NCBI RefSeq assembly: GCF_009939225.1
Contig: NZ_JAACJR010000009.1
Coordinates: forward strand, 153,911-217,910
Reading direction: 5' to 3'
Length of the DNA stretch: 64,000 nt
DNA from: Sediminibacterium soli
GTDB taxonomy: Bacteria; Bacteroidota; Bacteroidia; Chitinophagales; Chitinophagaceae
Numbering within the stretch: the first letter of the stretch is position 1; each line of letters begins with the position of its first letter. Positions 46,747 to 56,532 of the stretch are shown here, in pieces. The notes under the pieces were generated by a model. The model did not search any database and was not told where the DNA came from. It saw only the letters and a program-made list of their open reading frames with translations. Made by a program: the position numbers and the translations under genes.

Positions 46747-47843
46747 CCATTTATTTTAATTAATACATTTAGCAACGTTCTAATGTGAGACTCAGTTGAA
46801 AAAGATTTTTTTGCCGTAGAATAATTAGTCAATGCCATAATTTTAATCTTATCGACATCTTCAATACAACATTTTAATAACCTAGCTATTTCTTTTGGGG
46901 TATCATTTGCCAATGCATATCCGTTAATATCAGGTTTAAAAATATCTGGAATCCCTCCTAACATTGTTACTAAGACTGCGCAACCTGAAGCATATGCCTC
47001 AAGAATTGAAATAGGCTGTCCTTCATTATATGAAGTAGGTAATACAAAAACATGAGCATTTGCCAATAATTTCGCTTTCCCCTCACCTGAAACCACACCA
47101 TGGTATTTAATATTACCTATTCCTTCAATTTTATTTCTAAAAATATTCTCATCCGTTGCAGAATTAAAGTGACCAGCAAAATCAATCTGTATTCTTTCTT
47201 TTAAGCGCTCATTTAAGATCAGAAATGCATTTAAAAGATGCATATATCCCTTTTTATCAATCATATTACTCAGAAATAAAAATTTAATTTTTTTTGGGAA
47301 ATTAAATTTTCTGAAAACTTGTTCTTCTTGAATTAAAAATTCTGGGAGATAAAAATTAGGTATTATATGAATCTTACTATTATCTAAGTATCTTTCAAAA
47401 TATTTAGTATGGCTAGGACCAAGAACAATAACTCCATTTAATCTCCTGAGAAAAAAAGCATTTATTTTTTCAAGGAAAAAATTATTACATAGTATTTGCT
47501 TACCAAAAGTTCCTCCGTGCAAATGGATGTAGAATTTATTTAATTTATTTCTACATAAAAAGTATATTACTAGATCCTTTATATTGCCAAATATGGACTC
47601 TGAAATATGCAAATAAATAACATCTGCTATTTTATTATACTTATTAATTTTTTTAAAAAAACTAATTACTTCTAAGACCCTTCGAAAACTAGTCAACCCG
47701 TCTTGATGAGTAGATTTAGTCATATTAACAACATCTACATCTGTACTGTTTTTAATATGCTCTAGAAGCAAGTTTGCTGCAATAGATTGTCCGTTTATAG
47801 GTGGTGGCAGTGGCGCAATAAATAATACTCGCATATTATGCAT
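46743..47843 (-). CDS. Glycosyltransferase family 4 (GT-B)
   Basis: A 366-residue GT-B transferase. The start region has MRVLFIAPLPPPINGQSIAA, and the ATG at 47834 that begins this phrase is as likely a start as 47843. The donor domain has FLFLSNMIDKKGYMHLLNAF and PTSYNEGQPISILEAYASG with the E-x7-E spacing. It overlaps the WbpG-like gene by four bases. This stretch is among the most AT-rich in the window. Confidence 0.87.
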   Translation of the reverse strand: MHNMRVLFIAPLPPPINGQSIAANLLLEHIKNSTDVDVVNMTKSTHQDGLTSFRRVLEVISFFKKINKYNKIADVIYLHISESIFGNIKDLVIYFLCRNKLNKFYIHLHGGTFGKQILCNNFFLEKINAFFLRRLNGVIVLGPSHTKYFERYLDNSKIHIIPNFYLPEFLIQEEQVFRKFNFPKKIKFLFLSNMIDKKGYMHLLNAFLILNERLKERIQIDFAGHFNSATDENIFRNKIEGIGNIKYHGVVSGEGKAKLLANAHVFVLPTSYNEGQPISILEAYASGCAVLVTMLGGIPDIFKPDINGYALANDTPKEIARLLKCCIEDVDKIKIMALTNYSTAKKSFSTESHIRTLLNVLIKING

Positions 47844-47846
47844 CAA

Positions 47847-48668
47847 TTATTCTGTTTTCTTGACTACATAAAACACACTAGCCGGAGCTATTTTTTGGAA
47901 TTTATTTCTCGCGTGATAATGTATATTAAATGTAAATATTCTTGAAATTACTTTATCGATTTTTTGATAAAATATCGAATCCCGTTTAACAGGTAAAATT
48001 TTAGATATTATCTGATAAGCAAAATTGGAATCGCAAAATGTTTTCTTAATAATTTCTATTTTTTTTTCATTAAAGAATGAATCAAAATACTGATATGGTA
48101 TACCTCTTTCATTTTTGGTTAACCCATTACGGGCATATCTCCAATCACCCATTGTTCTAATAGGTTCTCGAATGATCATAGTACCTCCTGGCTTTAAAAC
48201 ACGAGTCAATTCATTTAATACAAAACGAACGTTTGGTATATGATGCAGAGCGCTAAAACACGTAATCAAATCAAAGCTATTATCGGCAAATGATAATTTC
48301 CCGCTTATTTCGGGTTTTACATACTTAGGTTGTAAGTGTCCTAAAATCTCACTAATCAGATAATCTGACGGCTCGACAATTGTCAAGTTATCGATTTGAC
48401 TAATAATTGGAAAGAATTCATGTCCGAAAGCTGATCCAAATCCTAAAGCATTAGTAAATTTCTCATTTTTATCAATATAATTAAAACCAAAAACAATGTT
48501 CATAGAATTGTAAACATACCTATAGTCATCTTTTGAAATTTCTTTCTTCTTTTTAACTAAGTCAGCATATCCCTCTTCTTCCGAGAGATACCAACATTTA
48601 ATTTGATCAATTGTAAAGTCATCTCCATATAATTTTTTTCCCGAAAAAAAATCTTCAATATTATTCAT
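47847..48668 (-). CDS. Class I SAM-dependent methyltransferase
   Basis: A 273-residue methyltransferase. The core has LGFGSAFGHEF (motif I), LTIVEPSDYL, SFADNSFDLITCFSALHHIPN and VLKPGGTMIIREP, a Methyltransf_11 pattern. Substrate unknown; a repeat-unit sugar is likely from its place between two glycosyltransferase genes. Four bases separate it from the upstream gene. Confidence 0.84.
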   Translation of the reverse strand: MNNIEDFFSGKKLYGDDFTIDQIKCWYLSEEEGYADLVKKKKEISKDDYRYVYNSMNIVFGFNYIDKNEKFTNALGFGSAFGHEFFPIISQIDNLTIVEPSDYLISEILGHLQPKYVKPEISGKLSFADNSFDLITCFSALHHIPNVRFVLNELTRVLKPGGTMIIREPIRTMGDWRYARNGLTKNERGIPYQYFDSFFNEKKIEIIKKTFCDSNFAYQIISKILPVKRDSIFYQKIDKVISRIFTFNIHYHARNKFQKIAPASVFYVVKKTE

Positions 48669-48672
48669 AAGT

Positions 48673-49818
48673 TTAGAATTTATTTGAACAAACAGTTTTT
48701 ACTGCATTCTTTATTTGATCAACCATATTTTGGGAATTGAACTGAGTTAAAATTAAATTATGACAAGAATCACTAATATGATCTAGTTCTACCTTCGAAA
48801 GTTTTGCAAAATACTGTATCCCACTTTTAAAGTCGTCAATTGCGCCGTTTTCCAATATAATTCCAGTTTCCCCTTGTTTAATAAGGTCATATTCGGTTCC
48901 ATCAGCTTGATAAACAACTACAGGAACCCCAAAAGCTAGAGCTTCAGAAATTACAATGCCGCCCCTGCCAGGTATAATTAAGACATCCGTTGCATTCAAG
49001 TATGTATATAGTTCGGAATTTACTTTCCCAACCAAATACACATTATCTAATTTCAACTTCTTTATTCTAGTTTCTAAATATTCAAACATAGGCCCGTCAC
49101 CAGCTATCACATAATTATATGTACCGAAATCATCACCTTCCTGAGCTAATTTCAACAACAACTCAGGTCTCTTATTTTCATCTAAGGTACCGAGGTACAA
49201 AACTGTAAATCGATTATTTATTCCAATTTGATTTCTAGATTCCTCTTTCGAAAAATTGAAATCTCTATAAGCTTTTGTCATTTTCTCCGTATTCCCAACA
49301 TTTGTAGCAATAAACATTTTCTTATCAGAGACACCTCCAATTTTCTGTAACCTCCTTTTACTATAAGAGGAATATAATAGAAACCCACTAAAAAAATTTC
49401 TAAAAAAAGATTTAAGAAAGGCTGTCATCCGTTTTTTGGATAAATCTTCGCCAGGCAATGCTATAAAACACCAATGAATAAGTTTTACATTTCTATTATA
49501 AAATATTCTATAAATAATTGCTTGTAAATATCCAAAAAAATTACTTTCTCCTTCACATATAATTACTTCTGGATTATACTCTTTAAGTTCTTTTATAAGA
49601 TCTGCATGAATTGGAAAATAATGGCCTCGCAATTTCACAAACTTAGTTTTTAACTTAAAATAATTAATACCACAGATATCATCGGCATTCTTAACCTTAC
49701 TTTCAGGTATATTCTCACCGATGAAAAGTTTAAACTCAATTTCCTTATCATTAGATAATTTTTTAAATAATGGAACTCGATAAGAGGTACATACACGTTG
49801 TAATATTGCTACTCTCAT
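48673..49818 (-). CDS. Glycosyltransferase family 4 (GT-B)
   Basis: A 381-residue GT-B transferase opening MRVAILQRVCTSYRVPLFKKL, typical of a group that starts with this R.C..YR...F phrase. The donor domain has LYLGTLDENKRPELLLKLA, GDGPMFEYLE and PGRGGIVISEALAFGVPVV with the E-x7-type acidic pair reduced to one Glu. ATGA overlap with the AsnB-like gene. Confidence 0.86.
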   Translation of the reverse strand: MRVAILQRVCTSYRVPLFKKLSNDKEIEFKLFIGENIPESKVKNADDICGINYFKLKTKFVKLRGHYFPIHADLIKELKEYNPEVIICEGESNFFGYLQAIIYRIFYNRNVKLIHWCFIALPGEDLSKKRMTAFLKSFFRNFFSGFLLYSSYSKRRLQKIGGVSDKKMFIATNVGNTEKMTKAYRDFNFSKEESRNQIGINNRFTVLYLGTLDENKRPELLLKLAQEGDDFGTYNYVIAGDGPMFEYLETRIKKLKLDNVYLVGKVNSELYTYLNATDVLIIPGRGGIVISEALAFGVPVVVYQADGTEYDLIKQGETGIILENGAIDDFKSGIQYFAKLSKVELDHISDSCHNLILTQFNSQNMVDQIKNAVKTVCSNKF

Positions 49819-51713
49819 TTTTCACTTTTGTTCTTGTCAATAAATAATCTAAACCAGAGTTCTGTACTCAACAAACGGAACAAAAGTGTAGAATAATCAT
49901 ATTTTTTTGAAATATGCTCTTCTACAATTAGATTGAGCTGTGCTTTATCAAAGAGACCCCGATTGATTGTTTTATTGGATAATAGTATTTGCACGGCCTC
50001 GCTATTTCGGTTCATAAAAAAAATTGATAGCGGGGTATTGAATCCAAATTTTAGAGGATTATGCAAAATGAAGTCAGGCACAACTCCTTCAAGTGCCTGA
50101 CGATGTATTATTTTGCCAACGCCATTGTGCATTTTATATTCAAAAGGAAGTTTAAAAACAAATTCAACTAACCTATAGTCCAGAAAAGGCAATCTACTTT
50201 CAATTGATTTAGACATAGATATAGCATCCCCATAATGCAACAAATTAACTAACCCACCAATATGTGATTTATATAACACTTCATTAAACTTCTCATCGAA
50301 GGAGATTTTTTCCTTAGGGTAGTCATTAATTCTTTTATAATTTTTCATTGGTCCAATAAATATTTTATCAATACCAAGAGTGCGATGATAAATTTTTTCT
50401 AGGATTTTAGAGTTAAATAGTCTCACAAATTGAATAATCGCGAACTTTATCGAATAAAGTTTACTAAACGCTACTATCTCATTAATAGCTTGTCGATATT
50501 TCCATTTTCTGATTAACTCAAAAATTAATGCAGGGAACGTATTAACAATATAACCACTCAATAACTCATCTGCCCCTTGCCCCTCTAATACAACTTTAAC
50601 GTCATTTGAAGCTTCATCTAAAACTTTTGTAAGTGGTAGAACAGCCGGGGAAGAATGACCAGATTCTAAATGGTAAAGAACAAACGAAAGTTCTTTGATT
50701 AAATTAATATTACTACAATCAATAAAATTCGCTTCAAGATTTAATTCTTTCGCCAATTGCCTAACCAAGCTACCTTCATCAATTTCAATATCTGAACTAT
50801 ACACTTTTTTTTCTCTCTTATCATAATCTTTCTTATCAAAGACAGCAGTATACGTTTTATGATTGTCAGAGTTCCACTCACGTAATACAGACACAATAGA
50901 TCCTGAATCTATTCCTGAAGACAATGTTGTCCCAACCGGCACATCACTTCTCATCCGAATCTCCAATGCTGACTTAAAAATTTGAAGATATTCATCTCTT
51001 GCTTCAGAGATAGACAAAGCGGGATCTACCTTTATTGGGTAATTCCAATATCTTGTTATTGTAACATTACCATCTTCAATCACCAAATTATGCGCAGGCT
51101 TTAATCGAAGAATATCTTTGAACCAAGTTTCATGGTGCTGAGCTCCCAAACTATTTCTACAATAATTATTAATTACGTTATAATTTGGAACCTTTAGTTC
51201 CGGAAAATAATTAATAATCGCCTTAATCTCAGATGAAAACGAAAACCCCCGATCGAATATAGTATAGCAAAATGGCTTTATTCCAAATCGATCTCTTGAG
51301 CAAAAGATGCGATTTTTCTTAACATCATATATACAAAATGCCCAATCACCGTTAAATTTCTCAACACACTTATCACCCCAAATTATATATGCATTTAACA
51401 AAACCTCTGTATCGCTGGTCGTTCTAAATTCAACTTTCCGGCTTTCTAGCTCCCTTCTCAGCTCAATATAATTATATATTTCTCCATTAAATACCACTAC
51501 AAAATTACCACAGTCAGAGATAAAGGGTTGGTTACTTGCGGCAGCCAAGTCAATAATAGATAATCGAGCATGCGCTAACTCGATTACTCCATCTATACCC
51601 CATTGGCCATATGCATCAGGCCCCCTATGCTTCATCAAAAGTGCCGACTCCCTGACCTTCTGCTTATCAATTACCAGGTTAGCAGTTCCAAATACGCCGA
51701 AAATTCCGCACAT
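49815..51713 (-). CDS. Asparagine synthase (glutamine-hydrolysing)-like amidotransferase
   Basis: A 632-residue AsnB-family protein. The N-terminal glutaminase has Cys2 (MCGIFGVFG), LAHARLSIIDL and NGEIYNY. The synthase domain has the PP-loop LSSGIDSGSIVSVL and LEGQGADELLSGY. Among glycosyltransferases, such proteins usually amidate a uronic acid or an amino-acid substituent of the polymer rather than make free asparagine. That would fit the uronate expected from the dehydrogenase at 57793. Confidence 0.88.
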   Translation of the reverse strand: MCGIFGVFGTANLVIDKQKVRESALLMKHRGPDAYGQWGIDGVIELAHARLSIIDLAAASNQPFISDCGNFVVVFNGEIYNYIELRRELESRKVEFRTTSDTEVLLNAYIIWGDKCVEKFNGDWAFCIYDVKKNRIFCSRDRFGIKPFCYTIFDRGFSFSSEIKAIINYFPELKVPNYNVINNYCRNSLGAQHHETWFKDILRLKPAHNLVIEDGNVTITRYWNYPIKVDPALSISEARDEYLQIFKSALEIRMRSDVPVGTTLSSGIDSGSIVSVLREWNSDNHKTYTAVFDKKDYDKREKKVYSSDIEIDEGSLVRQLAKELNLEANFIDCSNINLIKELSFVLYHLESGHSSPAVLPLTKVLDEASNDVKVVLEGQGADELLSGYIVNTFPALIFELIRKWKYRQAINEIVAFSKLYSIKFAIIQFVRLFNSKILEKIYHRTLGIDKIFIGPMKNYKRINDYPKEKISFDEKFNEVLYKSHIGGLVNLLHYGDAISMSKSIESRLPFLDYRLVEFVFKLPFEYKMHNGVGKIIHRQALEGVVPDFILHNPLKFGFNTPLSIFFMNRNSEAVQILLSNKTINRGLFDKAQLNLIVEEHISKKYDYSTLLFRLLSTELWFRLFIDKNKSEK

Positions 51714-51732
51714 AATTCAACAATTAATTATT

Positions 51733-53157
51733 CTATTTTATTATATGTGATGCTGCTATTTCACTCGGTTTTGTAAGCGACATGGCCAAATGATTAAAAA
51801 TCAAACTCAATAATATCATCTCCTTAGAATTTGAGAACACAGACAGCAGAATTATAAAAAAAGAAAAAGAAAAAATGTCTCTTCTTTTGAATAACAGAAT
51901 AAGTGCTCTTAAATAAATAATTGTACCTAGAAGACCGGCTTTGACAATGACTTCGAACAAAGGCAGATGAAAACGTGTAAACTGGTCACGAGCTAAATCC
52001 ACTTCGCTATACCCCGCGCCTGGGCCTACATACGTGGCCAAATAACCATTGGTATCATTAAGCCCTCCTCCAAAACCCTTACCAATAATAAACTGAAAAA
52101 AGTTTTTATCCATCCAATGAATAATAGTAACTGCCTCCGCCACTATATTACCCATGCTAGTATTCGAAAATGCTATGAGATCAATGTCTACAATTTCAAA
52201 GACACTAAAAATCTGATTGAATTTATAAGAAACTACAAGGTCCGGATCAATATTCTGAGATATCCAACTGGTTAGAGGCTGAACCAAAATAACCAAAAAG
52301 AGAAGAACAAAAAGAAAATACTTAAAAGCCCTATACGAAGAAGTAACTATCCAAAGCAGCAAAAAAATAATCAACATAATTGACTTACTGCCAATAAAGA
52401 CTTTCCCCTGAATTAATAAAAACAAAATGGAAGCCAAAAAAAAATAAAGATGCTTTTTCGTAAATAGGTCCTTAAAAAAATAAATCGGGAATATGATTGA
52501 AAACGAAAAAGAATTCATTAAAACAAAGGTATGCCCCTCGCCGTAATCAAATAGCTGACCTGAAAAATACGAGATCAACATGGCAATAATCGATAGCGCT
52601 ATTCCATATTTCAAAATTATTTTTGAATCTTCGGCACTTAAGAAACTAATCAGAAACAAGTACAAAAAAAAAGGCAAATAGACCAGGAAATCTTTTATGA
52701 AATTGTCATAATAGTTTTTTGAAGCCAATGTAAATACCCCTCCTAGCAAAAACGAGTATACAATGAAAAATATATAGAATTGGCTTGCTAAATTTTGTTT
52801 GTTCAATCGTACTCTAAATCGATTGGAAATCAACAAATAGAATGAAATACCAATACAAAATAAAATATTTGCAGAGAACCCAAATACCCGCAATCCCCAA
52901 AAATTGTATGGAAGTGACTCCTGAGTTACGTAACTCCAAGCGCCCATAGACAGGAGGGTAAATGAAATCAAATACATAACCCCAACCCTCCTATTAATAA
53001 TGATGGAGGCTAATATAAAAGTATATTCAATAACTGAAATTACTGCCTGTGCAACGGGCAATTTATCATAAAGAATAACCTCAAAAAAAACAAATAAAAA
53101 TAGTACATCAAATCTATATCGTATAAAACCCTTCTGAGGAGACATTACACGCAGCAT
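51733..53157 (-). CDS. Polysaccharide polymerase-like membrane protein (Wzy)
   Basis: A 474-residue protein with at least ten hydrophobic segments and a central periplasmic loop (about 330-390) holding FIIGKGFGGGLNDTNGYLATYVGPGAGYSEVD. This topology and the glycine-rich loop fit O-antigen or exopolysaccharide polymerases; primary sequence is poorly conserved in the family. It is the only polymerase candidate in this locus, next to a transferase and the flippase. TAATG overlap with the upstream gene. Confidence 0.75.
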   Translation of the reverse strand: MLRVMSPQKGFIRYRFDVLFLFVFFEVILYDKLPVAQAVISVIEYTFILASIIINRRVGVMYLISFTLLSMGAWSYVTQESLPYNFWGLRVFGFSANILFCIGISFYLLISNRFRVRLNKQNLASQFYIFFIVYSFLLGGVFTLASKNYYDNFIKDFLVYLPFFLYLFLISFLSAEDSKIILKYGIALSIIAMLISYFSGQLFDYGEGHTFVLMNSFSFSIIFPIYFFKDLFTKKHLYFFLASILFLLIQGKVFIGSKSIMLIIFLLLWIVTSSYRAFKYFLFVLLFLVILVQPLTSWISQNIDPDLVVSYKFNQIFSVFEIVDIDLIAFSNTSMGNIVAEAVTIIHWMDKNFFQFIIGKGFGGGLNDTNGYLATYVGPGAGYSEVDLARDQFTRFHLPLFEVIVKAGLLGTIIYLRALILLFKRRDIFSFSFFIILLSVFSNSKEMILLSLIFNHLAMSLTKPSEIAASHIIK

Positions 53158-54230
53158 TAGTTAACGTTTGTCACTATAGTTTCCAAGGTAGGGTTCAATA
53201 ATGCAGTGTTATTATATGGATTACCTACAATCAAATCTTTTCTTGCAATTGAGATCTGAATTAACTCAGTTAATTTCTCAATAGAATTATAATAGGGATC
53301 ATAATTAAAATAAGAGTTGAAAACACGAAACGCCTCAATGTCAGATAAAAAACATGGCTTATTATTAGAAAAACATTCAAAAAGAGAAGCACTAACTTTA
53401 TACTTAAAAGAATCAGGATATTGTAACACTAAGAAATCAGATTTCATGAAAATTGCCTGATACGTCTCATCATTCAAAAAACTTTTCACCTGACAAATAT
53501 TCGGATGAGTTATGTCAATAGAATCATCTTTAATTACAAATAGAACTCTATTCTCCAATAAAAAATCGAGAAATGACTTACTTGAAAGCAATTCCCACAA
53601 AAAATGATCTCGGTACTTGGAAACAGTAGGAATAAAAATTGTAAGCCGAAAATCTAACGTACTTAGACGAGGGTCAACTTTCTCCAAAAGGTTTTTATGA
53701 CGCTCCAAATCATTATAGTAGGGTAAGCTGAGACCAAGTGGCTCCACGATCACCTTATTCATGCCAAAGTCTGCGAACCGTCTACGAATCATCTCATGAA
53801 AAACCAAAATTGTGCCCATTCTTTCAATACGTCTCAAGAAAAAACACTTAAGTGTATTCTCCAGACCAGACACATTTGAATGGTTCATAAAGAAAAGATT
53901 GCCCTTGATGCCAGATAAGGAAAATACAATTTCATCAAAAAAAGAAAAAAAAACTACATCATATTTCCTGAATGAAATCCTCTTCCTAATAAAACGGAGT
54001 ATTAGCCACTGGCGCAATCGATCCTTGATACTACCAGCATTGTTAACATAATAAGATTCAGGAATCTTTAATGCAATATCCTCGTTAGAAATCTGAAGCT
54101 CATCCAAATAACCAGCACGAGCAATTACTGAAACCGTAAACCCCTTATTTTTAAAACCATTAATAAATACCTTATTCAAATTGGTATGTCCGAATTGTGA
54201 AAATGTGTCTATATATAAAATAGTCCTCAT
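53157..54230 (-). CDS. Putative GT-B-type glycosyltransferase
   Basis: A 357-residue protein that I cannot assign to a family with confidence. It begins MRTILYIDTFSQFGHTNLNKVF, has VVFFSFFDEIVFSLSG and FFMNHSNVSGLEN, and in the second half IFIPTVSKYRDHFLWELL, FLVLQYPDSFKYKVSASLFECFSNNKPCFLSD. The last phrase resembles the donor-site part of GT-B enzymes (S..L.E....KP....D). Located between Wzx and Wzy and overlapping both, a glycosyltransferase role is the best guess. Confidence 0.6.
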   Translation of the reverse strand: MRTILYIDTFSQFGHTNLNKVFINGFKNKGFTVSVIARAGYLDELQISNEDIALKIPESYYVNNAGSIKDRLRQWLILRFIRKRISFRKYDVVFFSFFDEIVFSLSGIKGNLFFMNHSNVSGLENTLKCFFLRRIERMGTILVFHEMIRRRFADFGMNKVIVEPLGLSLPYYNDLERHKNLLEKVDPRLSTLDFRLTIFIPTVSKYRDHFLWELLSSKSFLDFLLENRVLFVIKDDSIDITHPNICQVKSFLNDETYQAIFMKSDFLVLQYPDSFKYKVSASLFECFSNNKPCFLSDIEAFRVFNSYFNYDPYYNSIEKLTELIQISIARKDLIVGNPYNNTALLNPTLETIVTNVN

Positions 54231-55600
54231 CTGCTAATTGTAAAAAAAATATTCGAAACTAATTTCAACATATCCTTAATTGCTGCCCACACTCCAATTA
54301 AAAATAAAGACAATGAATCATCAGTAATACTCAATGCTCTTTTTACGACATAATACACTAGCAATATATCAACAAATAAAATTGAGAGAGGAATATACCG
54401 TACCTGTTTAATGATTGCCAATACTAAAAGACTGGCAATAAATATCAACATAGCAGCAAAAAGATAAAAAAGCGAAAATTTTTTATGGTTGTTCGTAGCC
54501 TGGAGTAATACGGTACTTGAACTCCAAATTGTATTTGCTATTAACGAAACTAATAGTAGTGTAAATAAAATAGGATCAAATTTGACTGCCCCTCTTGTCC
54601 AAGTGGTGTAAAGAAGATTTCCCAAAAAGAATAATACTATCGTAGTTATAATGGCTAATACAACAGAATACGCCATCGTACGATAATGAATCTTCCTCAG
54701 TCTCAAAATATCCATTTTACCATAAGTTATCGAAATTTCGGGCCAAACAGACTTATGAAGAATGTCTATAGAAGATTTACAAAAGTTTACCAATGTTCGA
54801 GTTGTATTGAAAATAACCACAGATGTGCTCCCCAGAAAAAAATTAATTAGAAGAGTCACTCCTTGAAAACTAAGAGAATTGGCGATCGGAAATGAAAAAA
54901 AAGACAATGCCGGCAAGAATGTTTCTTTTAATTCAGCCCTACGTAAATAACGAATGCCCAACGAAAGTTTATAAAACCTTGACGAATCAATAAACTTTCC
55001 AATAAATCCCACTAGTTTAACCAACACTCCAAATAAAAGCACATAAACAATAGAAAATTTTAAAACAACCGACAGAAGGAGAGCAGCATACTCTGAAAAA
55101 CGAATAAAATTATCAATCATTATGCCCCTGGCATAATTACCAGTTGCGGTATAAAAAGTATTGAGCAGATTATTAAACGTACCGATCATTACCTGAAAAA
55201 ACAAAAGGAATAGACAAGTATCAACTTCAGAAGATTGTATTAAGGAGAAATGAAACAAATGTACAAAAACGCCTGCTCTACCCAGCCCAACGACAAACAG
55301 AAATATGGCTATAAAGGCTATCAGAATAAAAAAAATATTATTGTTAATCAAAATTGTACACTTTTCAAATTGACCTCTCACATAGTTAAATGTAAAGCTA
55401 TTGCCGGTAGCGGTATTTAACCCTATGTCTGTCATTTGAAAATAGGCCGTCAATGTGTTCAAAGTAATCCATTCACCATATAATTCTACTCCCCAGTATT
55501 TCAAAAAAACGGGGACAGAGAGAAGTTGAAACAACGTCATCAACCCCATTGTTATTGAATTTGCTGCGACGTTTTTAAGAAGACTTTTATTTTTAAACAA
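54227..55600 (-). CDS. Polysaccharide flippase, Wzx family (TTG start)
   Basis: A 457-residue membrane protein with about 12 hydrophobic segments. NSITMGLMTLFQLLSVPVFLKYWGVELYGEW near the N-terminus is typical of MOP-superfamily flippases. The start is TTG at 55600: no ATG lies in frame upstream, and the ATG at residue 18 would remove part of helix one. It should flip the unit made by the second locus. ATGA overlap with the downstream gene. Confidence 0.85.
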   Translation of the reverse strand: MFKNKSLLKNVAANSITMGLMTLFQLLSVPVFLKYWGVELYGEWITLNTLTAYFQMTDIGLNTATGNSFTFNYVRGQFEKCTILINNNIFFILIAFIAIFLFVVGLGRAGVFVHLFHFSLIQSSEVDTCLFLLFFQVMIGTFNNLLNTFYTATGNYARGIMIDNFIRFSEYAALLLSVVLKFSIVYVLLFGVLVKLVGFIGKFIDSSRFYKLSLGIRYLRRAELKETFLPALSFFSFPIANSLSFQGVTLLINFFLGSTSVVIFNTTRTLVNFCKSSIDILHKSVWPEISITYGKMDILRLRKIHYRTMAYSVVLAIITTIVLFFLGNLLYTTWTRGAVKFDPILFTLLLVSLIANTIWSSSTVLLQATNNHKKFSLFYLFAAMLIFIASLLVLAIIKQVRYIPLSILFVDILLVYYVVKRALSITDDSLSLFLIGVWAAIKDMLKLVSNIFFTISR

Positions 55601-55627
55601 AAAAGTAAAATTAAAAAAAATAAAAAA

Positions 55628-56512
55628 CTATACAGCGATGGAACTATGAATCATTAAATAAGCTAACTTATCAATATCAGTCACATAATTCCATCCTAAG
55701 CTATTAATTAAAGTAGGATCACTAACCAACCTTCTATAGTCAGGCTGAAAATTTGGATTACGTGTTACATGATCATGCCAGTCCAAACCAAATTCACCGA
55801 AACAGATCTCAATCCACCTCTGAATTGAATAATCCACACCAGTACCAATTACAGCTTCGTAAACCTCAGTCTGATTAATTAATATCCAGACGCCCTCAAC
55901 AATATCACCTGCAAATGCAAATTCTTTTCTTACGGACAAATCACCAATCTCAAATTTTTCTTTTGATCCTTTTGCTATTCTCTTAACGGCTGAAACAATT
56001 TTTTGATTGATATGCCGCTCTGATCGAAATGGGCTATCATGATTAAAAAAATATCCGACATACACGTGCATCGAAAACTTGTTTCGATAATACCTAGCGA
56101 GGTATATTGATTGTATTCTAGCTACAGAATAAGGGCTCGATGCATCAAAAGGCGTTGATTCATTAATAGGCACCCCGGTATTACTAAACTGCATGGCACT
56201 TCCAGATAGAAATACCTTACAGTTTATGCAATACAACCGAACAGATTCAAGTATGTTCAACGTACCCGTCGAAATCGTCAGGTGGTTTTCAAAAAGGGCA
56301 TCGTGTTTAGTGGTAGAATTAGCCGCAAAAGAAAAAATATAATCAGGCTGAATTGCTTGTATTAAACCGGATACAAAGGAATAGTCTGAGACATTTCCAA
56401 TATAACTCCTGCTGGAACGCGAAGACTCAAAAACCTCAATTCCAGATCTTCTAAGTAATAAGCCAAGATAATACCCATCCTGGCCGTTAGAGCCAAAAAT
56501 GATTGCTTTCAA
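55628..56512 (-). CDS. GDP-mannose dehydratase-like SDR with altered catalytic residues (TTG start)
   Basis: A 294-residue extended SDR that looks like GDP-mannose 4,6-dehydratase (IIFGSNGQDGYYLGLLLRR, VGYFFNHDSPFRSERHINQK, VRKEFAFAGDIVEG). Two catalytic positions differ: the Ser-x-Glu block SSSEMYG is here SGSAMQF, and YxxxK is YSVAR. The intact homologue at 15475 makes the change clear. Loss of the Glu argues against dehydratase activity; a reductase, epimerase or unusual enzyme is possible. The start is TTG at 56512 with no in-frame ATG nearby. It precedes the flippase and follows a C-methyltransferase. Confidence 0.78.
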   Translation of the reverse strand: MKAIIFGSNGQDGYYLGLLLRRSGIEVFESSRSSRSYIGNVSDYSFVSGLIQAIQPDYIFSFAANSTTKHDALFENHLTISTGTLNILESVRLYCINCKVFLSGSAMQFSNTGVPINESTPFDASSPYSVARIQSIYLARYYRNKFSMHVYVGYFFNHDSPFRSERHINQKIVSAVKRIAKGSKEKFEIGDLSVRKEFAFAGDIVEGVWILINQTEVYEAVIGTGVDYSIQRWIEICFGEFGLDWHDHVTRNPNFQPDYRRLVSDPTLINSLGWNYVTDIDKLAYLMIHSSIAV

Positions 56513-56532
56513 AATGATTAATAAATAAAATC

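Noticed and set aside
49815..51713. AsnB-like gene as the housekeeping asparagine synthetase
   Set aside because: It is embedded and overlapping in a glycan operon in AT-rich DNA, so a sugar-amidating role is more likely, although the catalytic residues would also allow asparagine synthesis.
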